From NCBI GenBank assembly GCA_963716865.1, contig CAVQUF010000005.1, positions 248,001 through 312,000 of the forward strand: a stretch of DNA of 64,000 nucleotides, given 5' to 3'. Every line of letters starts with the position of its first letter. Position 1 is the stretch's first letter. The stretch is from AC-32 sp963716865. GTDB lineage: Bacteria; Actinomycetota; Thermoleophilia; Gaiellales; Gaiellaceae. Below the pieces are notes generated by a model. It searched no databases, was not told where the DNA came from, and saw only the letters and a program-made list of their open reading frames with translations. The translations under genes and the position numbers were made by a program. Positions 49,451-57,722 of the stretch are shown here, in pieces.

Positions 49451-50100
49451 CAATCGTTCATCGGGCTCGCCCGCCCGCGGGCGATCCCGAGGGCCTGCTG
49501 GTCCTCTTCCACGGGCGGGGCGCGGACGAGAACGACCTCTTTCCCCTTCTCGACGTGCTCGATCCCGAGCGCCGGCTGCTCGGGGTCACGGCGAGGGGGC
49601 CGCTCTCGCTCCCGCCCGGCGGGGCCCACTGGTACACGGTTCGCGAGATCGGCTATCCCGATCCGGACACCTTCCTGGCCACCTACGAGGCGGTGTCGAG
49701 CTGGCTCGACGCGCTCGCCGAAGAGACCGGCGCCGCTCCCGAGCGGACCGTCCTCGGCGGGTTCTCGCAGGGGGCGGTGATGACCTACGCGCTCGGGCTC
49801 GGGGTCGGGCGCCCGCGCCCGGCGGCGCTCGTCGCGCTGAGCGGCTTCATCCCGACCGTCGAGGGATTCGAGCTACGCCTCGGGCCGTCACCTCCCAGGG
49901 TCGCGATCGGGCACGGCACCGGCGACGCCGTCATCTCGGTCGAGTGGGGCCGCCTCGCGCGGCGGGCGCTCGAGGAGGCCGGCGCGGACGTCCTCTATCG
50001 CGAATCCCCGCTTCCGCACATGGTCGACCCGCGGTTCCTGGACGAGCTCGCTCCGTGGATCGCTTCTGCGCTCTACGACCGTGCGACCGGCGGACGGTAG
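49447..50100 (+). CDS. phospholipase/carboxylesterase family hydrolase (MhqD type)
   Basis: A 217-residue alpha/beta hydrolase: LLVLFHGRGADENDLFPL, nucleophile elbow GGFSQGAVMTYAL, acid Asp in GTGDAVISVEWG and His in SPLPHMVDP. In Bacillus MhqD is encoded with MhqO in a quinone-stress operon, and here the two genes overlap by 4 bases. A detoxification role is inferred from context. Start GTG 49447. Confidence 0.9.
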   Translation: MTIVHRARPPAGDPEGLLVLFHGRGADENDLFPLLDVLDPERRLLGVTARGPLSLPPGGAHWYTVREIGYPDPDTFLATYEAVSSWLDALAEETGAAPERTVLGGFSQGAVMTYALGLGVGRPRPAALVALSGFIPTVEGFELRLGPSPPRVAIGHGTGDAVISVEWGRLARRALEEAGADVLYRESPLPHMVDPRFLDELAPWIASALYDRATGGR

Positions 50101-50261
50101 CCGGGCCGGCGCCTCGCGCGGAAGTCGGCCAGCCACGCCAGCGCACGGAGCCCGATCCAGATAGGCGTCAGCAGCACGTAGAAGACGACCACCGCCAGGC
50201 CGAGAATCAGAAACCAGAGCGTCCAGCGCCACAGCGGGACACGCGCCTTGGCCGCGGTCAC
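50073..50261 (-). CDS. small single-pass membrane protein (62 aa)
   Basis: GTG at 50261 shares GTGA with the stop of the PPDK regulatory gene, so it is translated with it. The product is AKARVPLWRWTLWFLILGLAVVVFYVLLTPIWIGLRALAWLADFRARRRP and a short tail. One long hydrophobic helix is followed by an amphipathic, basic stretch. The 3' end overlaps the convergent esterase by 28 bases. No family is recognised. Confidence 0.6.
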   Translation of the reverse strand: MTAAKARVPLWRWTLWFLILGLAVVVFYVLLTPIWIGLRALAWLADFRARRRPGYRPPVARS

Positions 50262-51100
50262 GAGATCGGCGCTTCCTCCTTGGCGCCGGCTTCGGCCCGC
50301 CGCCGCTCGACCAGACGGATCACCCGGGCCGCCATCTCCTCGATCGAGAGCTCGGAGATCTCGATCACCGGGCAGCCGAGGCGCCGTTGGATCGCGTCGG
50401 CCTGCTCCAGCTCCGAGTAGATCTCGACCAGCTCCGCGTAGCTCCGCTGGTTGCCGCCGAGCCGGGCGGCCCGCTGCCGGCGGATCTCGCGTAGCCGTGT
50501 CGCCTCGATCGTCAGGCCGACGAGCTTCGTCGGGTCGACGTGGAACAGCTCAGCGGGCGGGTCGATTCCCTTCACGATCGGCACGTTCGCGGTCTTGTAG
50601 CCCAGGTAGCCGAGGTACATCGAGAGCGGCGTCTTCGACGTCCGTGAGACCCCGACCAGCACGATGTCCGCCTCACGGAGGCCGGCCCCGACGCCGTCGT
50701 CGTACTTGACCGCGAACTCGATCGCGGCCATGCGCTTGAAGTACGTCGAATCGAGCGGTGCGCGCGCTCCCGGGGTCATCTGGGCTGCAACGCCGGCGAC
50801 CTTCGCCACGGCCTCGATCGGATGGCCGAGCAGGTCGCAGTAATGGAGGCGGTAGCGGCGGCAAAGCGCCCGGGCGGCATCGCGCAGCTCGGGATGAACG
50901 AGCGTGTAGATGATCACCGCCGGTCTGCTCTTCGCGCGGTTCAGGGCGAGCTGCAGGTCGTCGACGGTCTCGACGCGCGGATGGCGCACCTCCTCGAACT
51001 CCTGGTCGGGAAACTGCGCCTCGAGGGCGTGCACCAGCCGGACAGCCGTCTCGCCCGTCGAGTCGGAGATGATGTGAAGCTCGACCTCCTGCGTCGTCAC
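50258..51100 (-). CDS. ppsR: PPDK regulatory kinase/pyrophosphorylase (PDRP)
   Basis: A 280-residue DUF299 protein that inactivates PPDK by ADP-dependent phosphorylation of the Thr beside the catalytic His and reactivates it by Pi-dependent dephosphorylation. It starts VELHIISDSTGETAVRLVHAL and has the P-loop-like GVSRTSKTPLSMYLG. GTG 51100. Its presence close to ppdK supports PPDK rather than PEP synthase as the target, though the family includes both. Confidence 0.92.
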   Translation of the reverse strand: MTTQEVELHIISDSTGETAVRLVHALEAQFPDQEFEEVRHPRVETVDDLQLALNRAKSRPAVIIYTLVHPELRDAARALCRRYRLHYCDLLGHPIEAVAKVAGVAAQMTPGARAPLDSTYFKRMAAIEFAVKYDDGVGAGLREADIVLVGVSRTSKTPLSMYLGYLGYKTANVPIVKGIDPPAELFHVDPTKLVGLTIEATRLREIRRQRAARLGGNQRSYAELVEIYSELEQADAIQRRLGCPVIEISELSIEEMAARVIRLVERRRAEAGAKEEAPIS

Positions 51101-51193
51101 CGGCGGGAGCGTAGCGGCGTCTCGTGATCGAAGCGCTTCGCGAGGCCGTGCGACGTAGGCACAAAGAGTTGACGATTCGTCACATCCGCGCGA

Positions 51194-51256
51194 CAGACAC
51201 GTGCGCGTTGCGTCGATAGGCTCGTCGCCATGGCAGGGGGGCGGGTCGGGACCCGC
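51194..51256 (+). promoter_or_regulatory. intergenic block sharing sequence with element A
   Basis: CAGACACGTGCG at 51194-51205 is identical to 21602-21613 in copy A. It is followed by a hairpin GCGGGTC/GACCCGC at 51241-51256 in the 206-base gap between ppsR and glyS. Possibly a promoter and leader; no gene is recognised. Confidence 0.25.
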
Positions 51257-51306
51257 AGTTACACGCGTGAACATGAAGACCCGCGCCGAGTAGGACCTTC
51301 GCCCCG

Positions 51307-53148
51307 CTAGCGTGGAATCTGCGAGAAATCGCCGAGTCGACCGAGCGTGTCGCGCACGTCCAGCAGCAGGCGGAGCCGGTTGGCCCGCACAGCCGGATCC
51401 TCGTCCATCACCAGCACCTCGTCGAAGAAGCGCTCCATGAGCGGCGCCAGCGTCGCGCCCGACTCGAGCGCGGTGCGCACGTCTCCGTCGGTCGAGACAG
51501 CCGCAAGGCCCTCGGCCACGGCGCGCTCCGCATCTTCGCGGAGCAGCGAGCGATCGAGCTCCGGCGCCGCATTGTCGGCCTCCCGGCCCGCGAGCCTGTT
51601 TGCCCGATCGTAAGCGGTGAAGACAGCCTCGAACTCGGGCGTCTCGTGCTCCGCGTACAGCGCCTCGGCGAGCCGTGCCACCCCGCCCAGATCCGGCGCC
51701 GCAGAGACGCGCGCCGCCCGCACGTACTCGACCGGCGCCTCGACGAGCCCCTCCAGCCGCTCCTCGGTGAACTCCCGCACGTCGTCCGGCATCAGCGCTC
51801 GAGGAATCGTGAGGCCGCCCTCGACGGCCAACCGGCAGAGACCGATCGCCGCTCGTCGCAGGCCGTACGGATCGCGCGAGCCGGTCGGCTTGTGGCCGAG
51901 CGAGAACGAAACGGTCAGCGCGTCGAGCTTGTCCGCCGCCGCCAGCACCTTGCCCGCTTCGGTCTGCGGCAGCGGGCCACCCGCAGAGTCCGGCAGGTAC
52001 TGCTCGTCGATCGCAGCGCACACAGCCTCGGGGTAGCCGGCCAGCCGCGCGTACTCCGCGCCGATGTGACCCTCGAGATCCGGAAACTCGCGCACGAGCT
52101 CGGAGGCCTGGTCGGCCTTGGCGAGCCTGGCCGCCTCGAGCGTCGCGTCGCCGCCGCCGAGCTTCCCGACCAGCGCCTGCAAACGTTCGGTCTTGTCCGC
52201 CAGGCTCCCAGCGTTCGCGAAGTACGTGATCGCGCCAAGCCGCTCGACCAGCCGGTCGATGCCGAGTGCGACATCGCGCTCGAACGTGAAGCTGGCGTCG
52301 TCGAGCCGCCCCTCGAGCACGCCCTCGTTACCGGCCCGGACCGTGTCAGGATCGCCGCCGTTCGCGACGAAGGCGAAGCGATTGTCCACGAGCGGGAAGT
52401 AGCGCTGGTGCGACTGCATCGCCGTCACGACCACTCGTTCGGGCAGCTGCAGGAAGCGCTCGTCGAACGTGCCTTCGAGAACGGTCACGCTCTCGACCAG
52501 ATAGACGACCTCCTCCAGAACACCGCCGGGATCGCTCCAGCTCCCGATCGTGTCGAGACCGGCGAGGATCTGGCGCCTGCGCTCCTCGGCGTCGGGCTCG
52601 ACGCCGGCGGCCCTTAGCCGCTCGGGGTATTCGTCGGCGTGCGGTATCTCGACGGCACCGCCGCCGAAGCGATGGCCGAACGACGACTCCCCGACCGCGG
52701 TCTCCGCGTCGATCTTCGCGAGCGTCCAGCGCACCGGCCGGGCGAAGCGAATGCCGCTCGTGTCCCAGCGCATGGACTTCGTGAACGAGAGACCTCGAAC
52801 GATCGCGTCCAGTCGCTGCGGCAGCACCTCGGCAAGCGGCCGGCCGGGACGCTCGACACCGAGAAACCCTTCTCGGAGGACGAGGTCGTCCACCGCGACG
52901 CCGTGCTTTTTCGCGAAGCCGGCCGCCGCTTTGTCTGCGAGCTTCTCCGGGGGGCCCTTCACCCACTCGTCAGGCGTCTGCTCGCCGATCTCGTCGACCA
53001 CAACTGCGATGCGGCGCGGGGTGACGAACACTCGCTCGGCCCGCACCCCGAGCTCGCGCTCGACCAACGCGGGGAGCTGCTCTGCGGCCTCCCGGCAGGC
53101 GCCCGCGGGGAGCTCCTCGCAGCCGATCTCAAGCAGCAGCGTCGCCAT
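51307..53148 (-). CDS. glyS: glycyl-tRNA synthetase beta subunit
   Basis: A 613-residue beta subunit, which provides tRNA binding to the alpha-2 beta-2 enzyme. It starts MATLLLEIGCEELPAGACREAAEQLPALVE, with WVKGPPEKLA, LPKSMRW-like FTKSMRWDTSGIRFARPVRWTL, an HD-like core and a C-terminal DALR domain (RANRLRLLLDVRDTLGRLGDFSQI). Shorter than the usual 690 residues. It overlaps glyQ by 20 bases. Confidence 0.94.
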   Translation of the reverse strand: MATLLLEIGCEELPAGACREAAEQLPALVERELGVRAERVFVTPRRIAVVVDEIGEQTPDEWVKGPPEKLADKAAAGFAKKHGVAVDDLVLREGFLGVERPGRPLAEVLPQRLDAIVRGLSFTKSMRWDTSGIRFARPVRWTLAKIDAETAVGESSFGHRFGGGAVEIPHADEYPERLRAAGVEPDAEERRRQILAGLDTIGSWSDPGGVLEEVVYLVESVTVLEGTFDERFLQLPERVVVTAMQSHQRYFPLVDNRFAFVANGGDPDTVRAGNEGVLEGRLDDASFTFERDVALGIDRLVERLGAITYFANAGSLADKTERLQALVGKLGGGDATLEAARLAKADQASELVREFPDLEGHIGAEYARLAGYPEAVCAAIDEQYLPDSAGGPLPQTEAGKVLAAADKLDALTVSFSLGHKPTGSRDPYGLRRAAIGLCRLAVEGGLTIPRALMPDDVREFTEERLEGLVEAPVEYVRAARVSAAPDLGGVARLAEALYAEHETPEFEAVFTAYDRANRLAGREADNAAPELDRSLLREDAERAVAEGLAAVSTDGDVRTALESGATLAPLMERFFDEVLVMDEDPAVRANRLRLLLDVRDTLGRLGDFSQIPR

Positions 53149-53983
53149 ATGCCTCCAGGTAGAGCTTCGCCACGTCCCGGGCCAGGGCACGGACCCGCCC
53201 GATGTACACGGCGCGCTCGGTCGCCGAGATCGCCCCTCGCGCATCGAGGAGGTTGAACGTGTGGGAGCACTTCAGGACCTGGTCGTATGCCGGCAACGGG
53301 AGGCCGCGCTCGAGGAGGCGCCGGCACTCCTCCTCGTGCTCGGTGAAGCGTTTCGTAAGAGTGTCCACAGGAGCGGCCTCGAAGTTGTACGTCGACCACT
53401 GTCGCTCGCTCTCGCGGTAGACCTCGCCCCAGGTCACGCCGGGCGTCCATTCCAGCTCGAACGCGGTGCGCTTTCCTTGCAGGAACATCGCCAGCCGCTC
53501 GAGCCCGTACGTCATCTCCGCCGGAACGAGCTCGACGTCGAAGCCGCCGAGCTGCTGGAAGTACGTCCACTGCGTGATCTCCATCCCGTCGCACCAGACC
53601 TCCCAGCCGAGGCCCCACGCCCCGAGCGTCGGCTGCTCCCAGTCGTCCTCGACGAGACGGATGTCGTGCCTCTGGAGGTCGATTCCGATCGCCTCGAGCG
53701 AGCCGAAGTAGCGGTCGAGTACGTCCTCGGGCGCCGGCTTCAGGATCACCTGGTACTGGAAGTAGTGCTGGAACCGGTACGGGTTCTCGCCGTAGCGACC
53801 GTCCAGTGGGCGGATCACCGGCTCGACGTAGGCCGTCTTCCACGGCTCCGGGCCGAGACAGCGAAGGAACGTCGCCGGGTTCATCGTTCCCGCCGCCAGC
53901 TCGGTGTGGTACGGCTGCATCAGGACGCAGCCCTCGTCGGCCCAGTACCCTTCGAGCGCGCGGATCATCTCCTGGAAGTTCAC
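53129..53983 (-). CDS. glyQ: glycyl-tRNA synthetase alpha subunit
   Basis: A 284-residue class II catalytic subunit: NFQEMIRALEGYWADEGCVLMQPY, AAGTMNPATFLRCLGPEPWKTAYVEP, RYGENPYRFQHYFQYQVILKP and LGWEVWCDGMEITQWTYFQQ. GTG start at 53983. The two-subunit form is used by many bacteria, whereas most Actinobacteria use the single-chain enzyme; this fits a deep-branching class. Confidence 0.95.
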   Translation of the reverse strand: MNFQEMIRALEGYWADEGCVLMQPYHTELAAGTMNPATFLRCLGPEPWKTAYVEPVIRPLDGRYGENPYRFQHYFQYQVILKPAPEDVLDRYFGSLEAIGIDLQRHDIRLVEDDWEQPTLGAWGLGWEVWCDGMEITQWTYFQQLGGFDVELVPAEMTYGLERLAMFLQGKRTAFELEWTPGVTWGEVYRESERQWSTYNFEAAPVDTLTKRFTEHEEECRRLLERGLPLPAYDQVLKCSHTFNLLDARGAISATERAVYIGRVRALARDVAKLYLEAYGDAAA

Positions 53984-54025
53984 CCGGGTGAGCCTAACGG
54001 CCCCGCTGGCCTGCGCATCGAGCGC

Positions 54026-54760
54026 CTACGCGGAGAGCGTGCGCAGGCGGAATCCGCCGTGGTACTCGTAGGAGGCAGTGATGACCTGGAGGGCCTCGCG
54101 CGCGCCACGGTCGGTCAGGCCGGCCGTCTTGGCCTCGGCCAGCGGGCGCCGGAGCAAGCCCTCGATCCCGAGCAGCCCCTCGCGAGACAGCGGCATTGCC
54201 GTGCCGTTCGCGCAGGCACCACAGACCGCGCCCCCGGCCTTCGGCGAGTAGCCGGTGAGATCGGTCTCGGCTCCGCACTCGGCGCAACTCGTGACGTGCG
54301 GGAGATAGCCGGAGAGCCAGAGCAGCTTCAGCTGGAACGACAGCACCAGCGGATCCACGCCGCACCGGCCAGGATCTCCCGGCTCGAGCTCGTCAAGGAG
54401 GTCGAGAAAGCGCGCCAGTGCCCGGAAGGCGCGCTCGTTCGCCTCCTGCTCGGGGAATAGACGAAGCATCGCCTCCGCGCCGACGAGCCCGACTCCGAGA
54501 CGGTACGGCTGCTCGCGAGCCTCGCGGTGGGACCGGATCAGCTCCACCCCGGTGACGGTCTGGAGCTCTCCCGCGCCCTGATGCAGCAGTAGCTCGCCGT
54601 GGCTGAGCGGCTCGAGGCGCGCCCCGAATCGCGACTTCGTCTTTCGCACGCCTTTTGCGACGGCCCCGATCCGTCCGCGGTCGAGCGTGTAGAGATGCAG
54701 CACGCGGTCGGCCTCCCCCAGCCGAAACGACCGCAGTACCACCGCCTCGGTCTTGTACAT
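54026..54760 (-). CDS. recO: DNA repair protein RecO
   Basis: A 244-residue mediator that loads RecA in RecF-pathway repair. It starts MYKTEAVVLRSFRLGEADRVLHLYT (OB fold), continues RIGAVAKGVRKTKSRFG, and ends with a helical domain that carries a four-Cys zinc finger (CAECG...CGAC). ATG 54760 is chosen because the OB fold begins there; an in-frame start 6 codons earlier is possible. It lies between glyQ and mutM. Confidence 0.93.
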   Translation of the reverse strand: MYKTEAVVLRSFRLGEADRVLHLYTLDRGRIGAVAKGVRKTKSRFGARLEPLSHGELLLHQGAGELQTVTGVELIRSHREAREQPYRLGVGLVGAEAMLRLFPEQEANERAFRALARFLDLLDELEPGDPGRCGVDPLVLSFQLKLLWLSGYLPHVTSCAECGAETDLTGYSPKAGGAVCGACANGTAMPLSREGLLGIEGLLRRPLAEAKTAGLTDRGAREALQVITASYEYHGGFRLRTLSA

Positions 54761-54799
54761 GCGGCCCACTCGGCCCAAGTCTAGATCCGGCCCTGGCCG

Positions 54800-55633
54800 C
54801 TACCGGAGCCGCTGGCAGGACGGGCAGTACCAGGTGCCTCGACCGGCCGCCCGGATCTTCTCGATCGGCGTCCCGCAGCGGTCGCAAGGCTCGCCCTCAC
54901 GGCCGTAGACCTTGAACTCGTCCTGCATTCGGCCCGAGCTCCCGTCGGGTGCGCGATAGTCACTCAGCGTCGCGCCCTGGCGCTCGATTCCCGCCCTCAG
55001 GGCCGAGCGAATCCCACGGTGGAGGGCCGCAAGCTCGTCCGCGTCGAGCTTGCCCGCCGGCACGAGCGGATGAACCCGGGCTCGCCAGAGCGCCTCGTCC
55101 GCGTAGATGTTCCCGACCCCGGCCAGCCGGCGCTGGTCCAGCACGGTCGCCTTCACAGGGGCCCGGCGGCCGGCAAGCACATCTGCGAGACGCCCTGGCG
55201 TGAACGCGCGCGCGAGAGGCTCCGGCCCGACGCGCTCCCCGAGATACGGCTCGAGCTCGCCGGGCTCGAAGAGCTGCCAGGTACCGAAGCGCCGCACGTC
55301 CCGGTACACGACGTCCGCTCCGTCGTCTAACCTGACAACAGCACGACGGTGAGGATCCTCCGCCGGCAGCGATCCGCCGTTCGCGTGCAGAAGCTGTCCC
55401 GTCATTCGGAGGTGAACCAGGAGACACCGACCACTCTCGAATCGAACAATCAGATACTTGCCGCGGCGTTCGAGAGCTGCGACCTGCTCTCCCTCGAGCC
55501 CATCGGCCACTCCGGCGGGGTCGAACGGCCGGGTGAGCCGCGGGTCGACGATCTCGACATGCTCGAAGCGGCGCTCGACGAGCCTGTGCTCGAGCTGTGC
55601 CCGGACGGTCTCGACCTCGGGTAGCTCGGGCAT
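54800..55633 (-). CDS. mutM: formamidopyrimidine-DNA glycosylase
   Basis: A 277-residue Fpg/MutM that excises 8-oxoguanine. The catalytic Pro2 and Glu3 start MPELPEVETVRAQL. There is a helix-two-turn-helix (GVGNIYADEALWRARVHP), and a C-terminal zinc finger CDRCGTP...CPSCQ. All key residues are present and length is standard. It could equally be Nei-type by fold, but the MPELPEVET opening and finger fit MutM. Confidence 0.95.
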   Translation of the reverse strand: MPELPEVETVRAQLEHRLVERRFEHVEIVDPRLTRPFDPAGVADGLEGEQVAALERRGKYLIVRFESGRCLLVHLRMTGQLLHANGGSLPAEDPHRRAVVRLDDGADVVYRDVRRFGTWQLFEPGELEPYLGERVGPEPLARAFTPGRLADVLAGRRAPVKATVLDQRRLAGVGNIYADEALWRARVHPLVPAGKLDADELAALHRGIRSALRAGIERQGATLSDYRAPDGSSGRMQDEFKVYGREGEPCDRCGTPIEKIRAAGRGTWYCPSCQRLR

Positions 55634-55716
55634 GGAGTCAGCCTAGCCCTGCACGGGCGTCTCCCGGCACGAGCACACCGGGCAGGCCATCGTGTCCGCG
55701 TGTCGGCGGCGGTCGC

Positions 55717-57015
55717 TCAGGCGAGCGTTTCGAGCACGACCGAGTGCTCCGGCGGCGCCTCGTCGGCGAGCTCGTACGCGGCTTCCAGTTCGCGGGCGGC
55801 CTCGGCGGCTGCGTCCTCTGTCCTCGCGTGGATCTCCGCGAGCGGCTCGCCGTGGGCGACGTAGTCTCCACGCTTGCGGAGGCAGACGACGCCGACCGCG
55901 TGGTCGATCGTATCGTCCTTCGTCTGGCGGCCCGCGCCGAGATGAAGCGCTGCCTGCCCGACGCGGACTGCCCCCAGGCGCGCAATGTGGCCTTCCCGTG
56001 GTGAGGTGACCTCGCGCACGACGGGGGCGGTTGGAAGGGCGTCCTGGTCAGCGTCGCCACCCTGGGCGCGGATCCAGCGCTCGTAGCTTTCGACGGCACT
56101 TCCGTCCTCGATGGCCCTCAGCACGCGCTCCCGCGCCTCGTCCTCGTCGATCCCGAGGTCGGAGACCGCGAGCAAGCGAGCGCTGGCCGCCTGGACGAGC
56201 TCGACGAAGTCGGACGGGCCTTCGCCCCGAAGAGTCGCCACCGCCTCACGGATCTCGAGCGCGTTTCCGACCGCGCGTCCGAGCGGCTGGTCCATGTCCG
56301 TCAGGAGACAGACGACCTCGCGCCCGAAGCGGCTCCCGAGGTCCAGCATCACCTCGGCGAGGATCCGGGCGTCGTCGACCGACTTCATGAACGCGCCGTC
56401 GCCGACCTTGACGTCGAGGACGATCGCCTCTGCTCCGCCCGCGATCTTCTTGGACATGATGCTCGCGGCGATGAGCGAGTAGTTGTCCACCGTGGCGGTG
56501 ACGTCCCGGAGCGCGTACAGCCGCTTGTCCGCTGGCACCAGGTCGGCGGTCGCTCCGACGATCGCCATCCCTGCGTCGCGGACCTGCGCGATGAACTCGT
56601 CGGTCGAGAGCTCCACCCTGAAGCCGGAGATCGACTCGAGCTTGTCGAGCGTTCCGCCGGTGTGCCCGAGGCCTCTGCCGCTCATCTTCGCGAACGGCAC
56701 GCCGCAGGCCGCGACGATCGGGCCAACCGCGATCGACGTCTTGTCGCCGACACCCCCGGTCGAGTGCTTGTCGACCGCCTTGCGACCGAGGGCCGCGTGC
56801 AGGTCGATCGTCTCGCCGGTCTTGATCATGGCCTGGCACAACGCCTCGGTCTCGGCGCCGGTCAGACCGCGGAAGAAGACCGCCATGCAGAACGCGGCGA
56901 GCTGATAGTCCGGAATCTCGTCGCGCGCGTACCCGAGCATCAGCTCCTCGAGCTCCTGTGCGCTCAGCTCCCCACCGTTTCGCTTGCGCTCGATCAGCTC
57001 GACGGGATGGATCAT
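55717..57015 (-). CDS. deoA: pyrimidine-nucleoside/thymidine phosphorylase
   Basis: A 432-residue phosphorylase releasing pyrimidine bases and deoxyribose (or ribose) 1-phosphate. It starts IHPVELIERKRNGGELSAQELEELMLGY, has the KHSTGGVGDKTS phosphate loop and the signature MSGRGLGHTGGTLDKLESI. It precedes the deoB cluster with a methyltransferase gene between. The C-terminal domain is the usual biotinyl-like fold. Confidence 0.95.
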   Translation of the reverse strand: MIHPVELIERKRNGGELSAQELEELMLGYARDEIPDYQLAAFCMAVFFRGLTGAETEALCQAMIKTGETIDLHAALGRKAVDKHSTGGVGDKTSIAVGPIVAACGVPFAKMSGRGLGHTGGTLDKLESISGFRVELSTDEFIAQVRDAGMAIVGATADLVPADKRLYALRDVTATVDNYSLIAASIMSKKIAGGAEAIVLDVKVGDGAFMKSVDDARILAEVMLDLGSRFGREVVCLLTDMDQPLGRAVGNALEIREAVATLRGEGPSDFVELVQAASARLLAVSDLGIDEDEARERVLRAIEDGSAVESYERWIRAQGGDADQDALPTAPVVREVTSPREGHIARLGAVRVGQAALHLGAGRQTKDDTIDHAVGVVCLRKRGDYVAHGEPLAEIHARTEDAAAEAARELEAAYELADEAPPEHSVVLETLA

Positions 57016-57722
57016 CGCTCGGCCACGAAGACTGTCACGCGCGTCCTCGATGTGAACGGGCCCTCGAAGTCCGGGAGCGGGCGCGCGACCGCCTTCGCGA
57101 ACAGCGTCGAGTCGACGTACTCCCGGACCGCGTCGGCGTCGGGAAACACGAGCTCGGCGTCCACGTCGTGCCGCTCCACGCTCGCGAAGTGGCGGCGAAG
57201 CGGCTCCTCCCCGGTCTCGCGGGAGAAATGCCGCTCGGGCACCTCGTAGCCGACGAGCCGCCAGACGTCCGCCATGTGCTCGGCGCCGATGGTCGTCGCG
57301 ACGAGCCGTCCGCCGGGCTCGAGCACGCGGGCGAGCTCGGCGAGCGCGCGCTCGAGATCAGCCACGTGGTAGAGCATCGCGTTGGCGACCGCGCAGTCGA
57401 ACTCCCCGTCCGCGAACGGCAGCGCCTGGACGTCGGCCAGGCGGGCGTCCAGGCCTCGCGAGGCTGCTAGCTCGACCATCCGCGGCGAGAGATCCGTGGC
57501 GACGACCTCTGCCCCGGTCTCGCGGGCCACGCGCTCCGCGAACTGGCCCATCCCGCACCCGACCTCAAGCACACGGCGAGGGGACCCCTCCGCGACCGCG
57601 GCGAACGCGGTGTCGAACCCGTCGGGCCCCTTTCGGAACCGCTGCTGCGCTTCCCGCCGAACCGCCAGACCGGCCTCGGTCTCGTACTGCTGCCGGACGA
57701 GCTCGGGGTCGTTCAGTCTCAC
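57012..57722 (-). CDS. class I SAM-dependent methyltransferase
   Basis: A 236-residue methyltransferase of the Methyltransf_11/25 type: VLEVGCGMGQFAERVARETGAEVVATDLSPRMVELA is motif I and II, LPFADGEFDCAVANAMLYHV is motif IV, and ARVLEPGGRLVATT is motif V. GTG 57722 and the deoB stop share GTGA, and its stop overlaps the deoA start by ATGA. The substrate is not evident. Confidence 0.88.
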   Translation of the reverse strand: MRLNDPELVRQQYETEAGLAVRREAQQRFRKGPDGFDTAFAAVAEGSPRRVLEVGCGMGQFAERVARETGAEVVATDLSPRMVELAASRGLDARLADVQALPFADGEFDCAVANAMLYHVADLERALAELARVLEPGGRLVATTIGAEHMADVWRLVGYEVPERHFSRETGEEPLRRHFASVERHDVDAELVFPDADAVREYVDSTLFAKAVARPLPDFEGPFTSRTRVTVFVAER

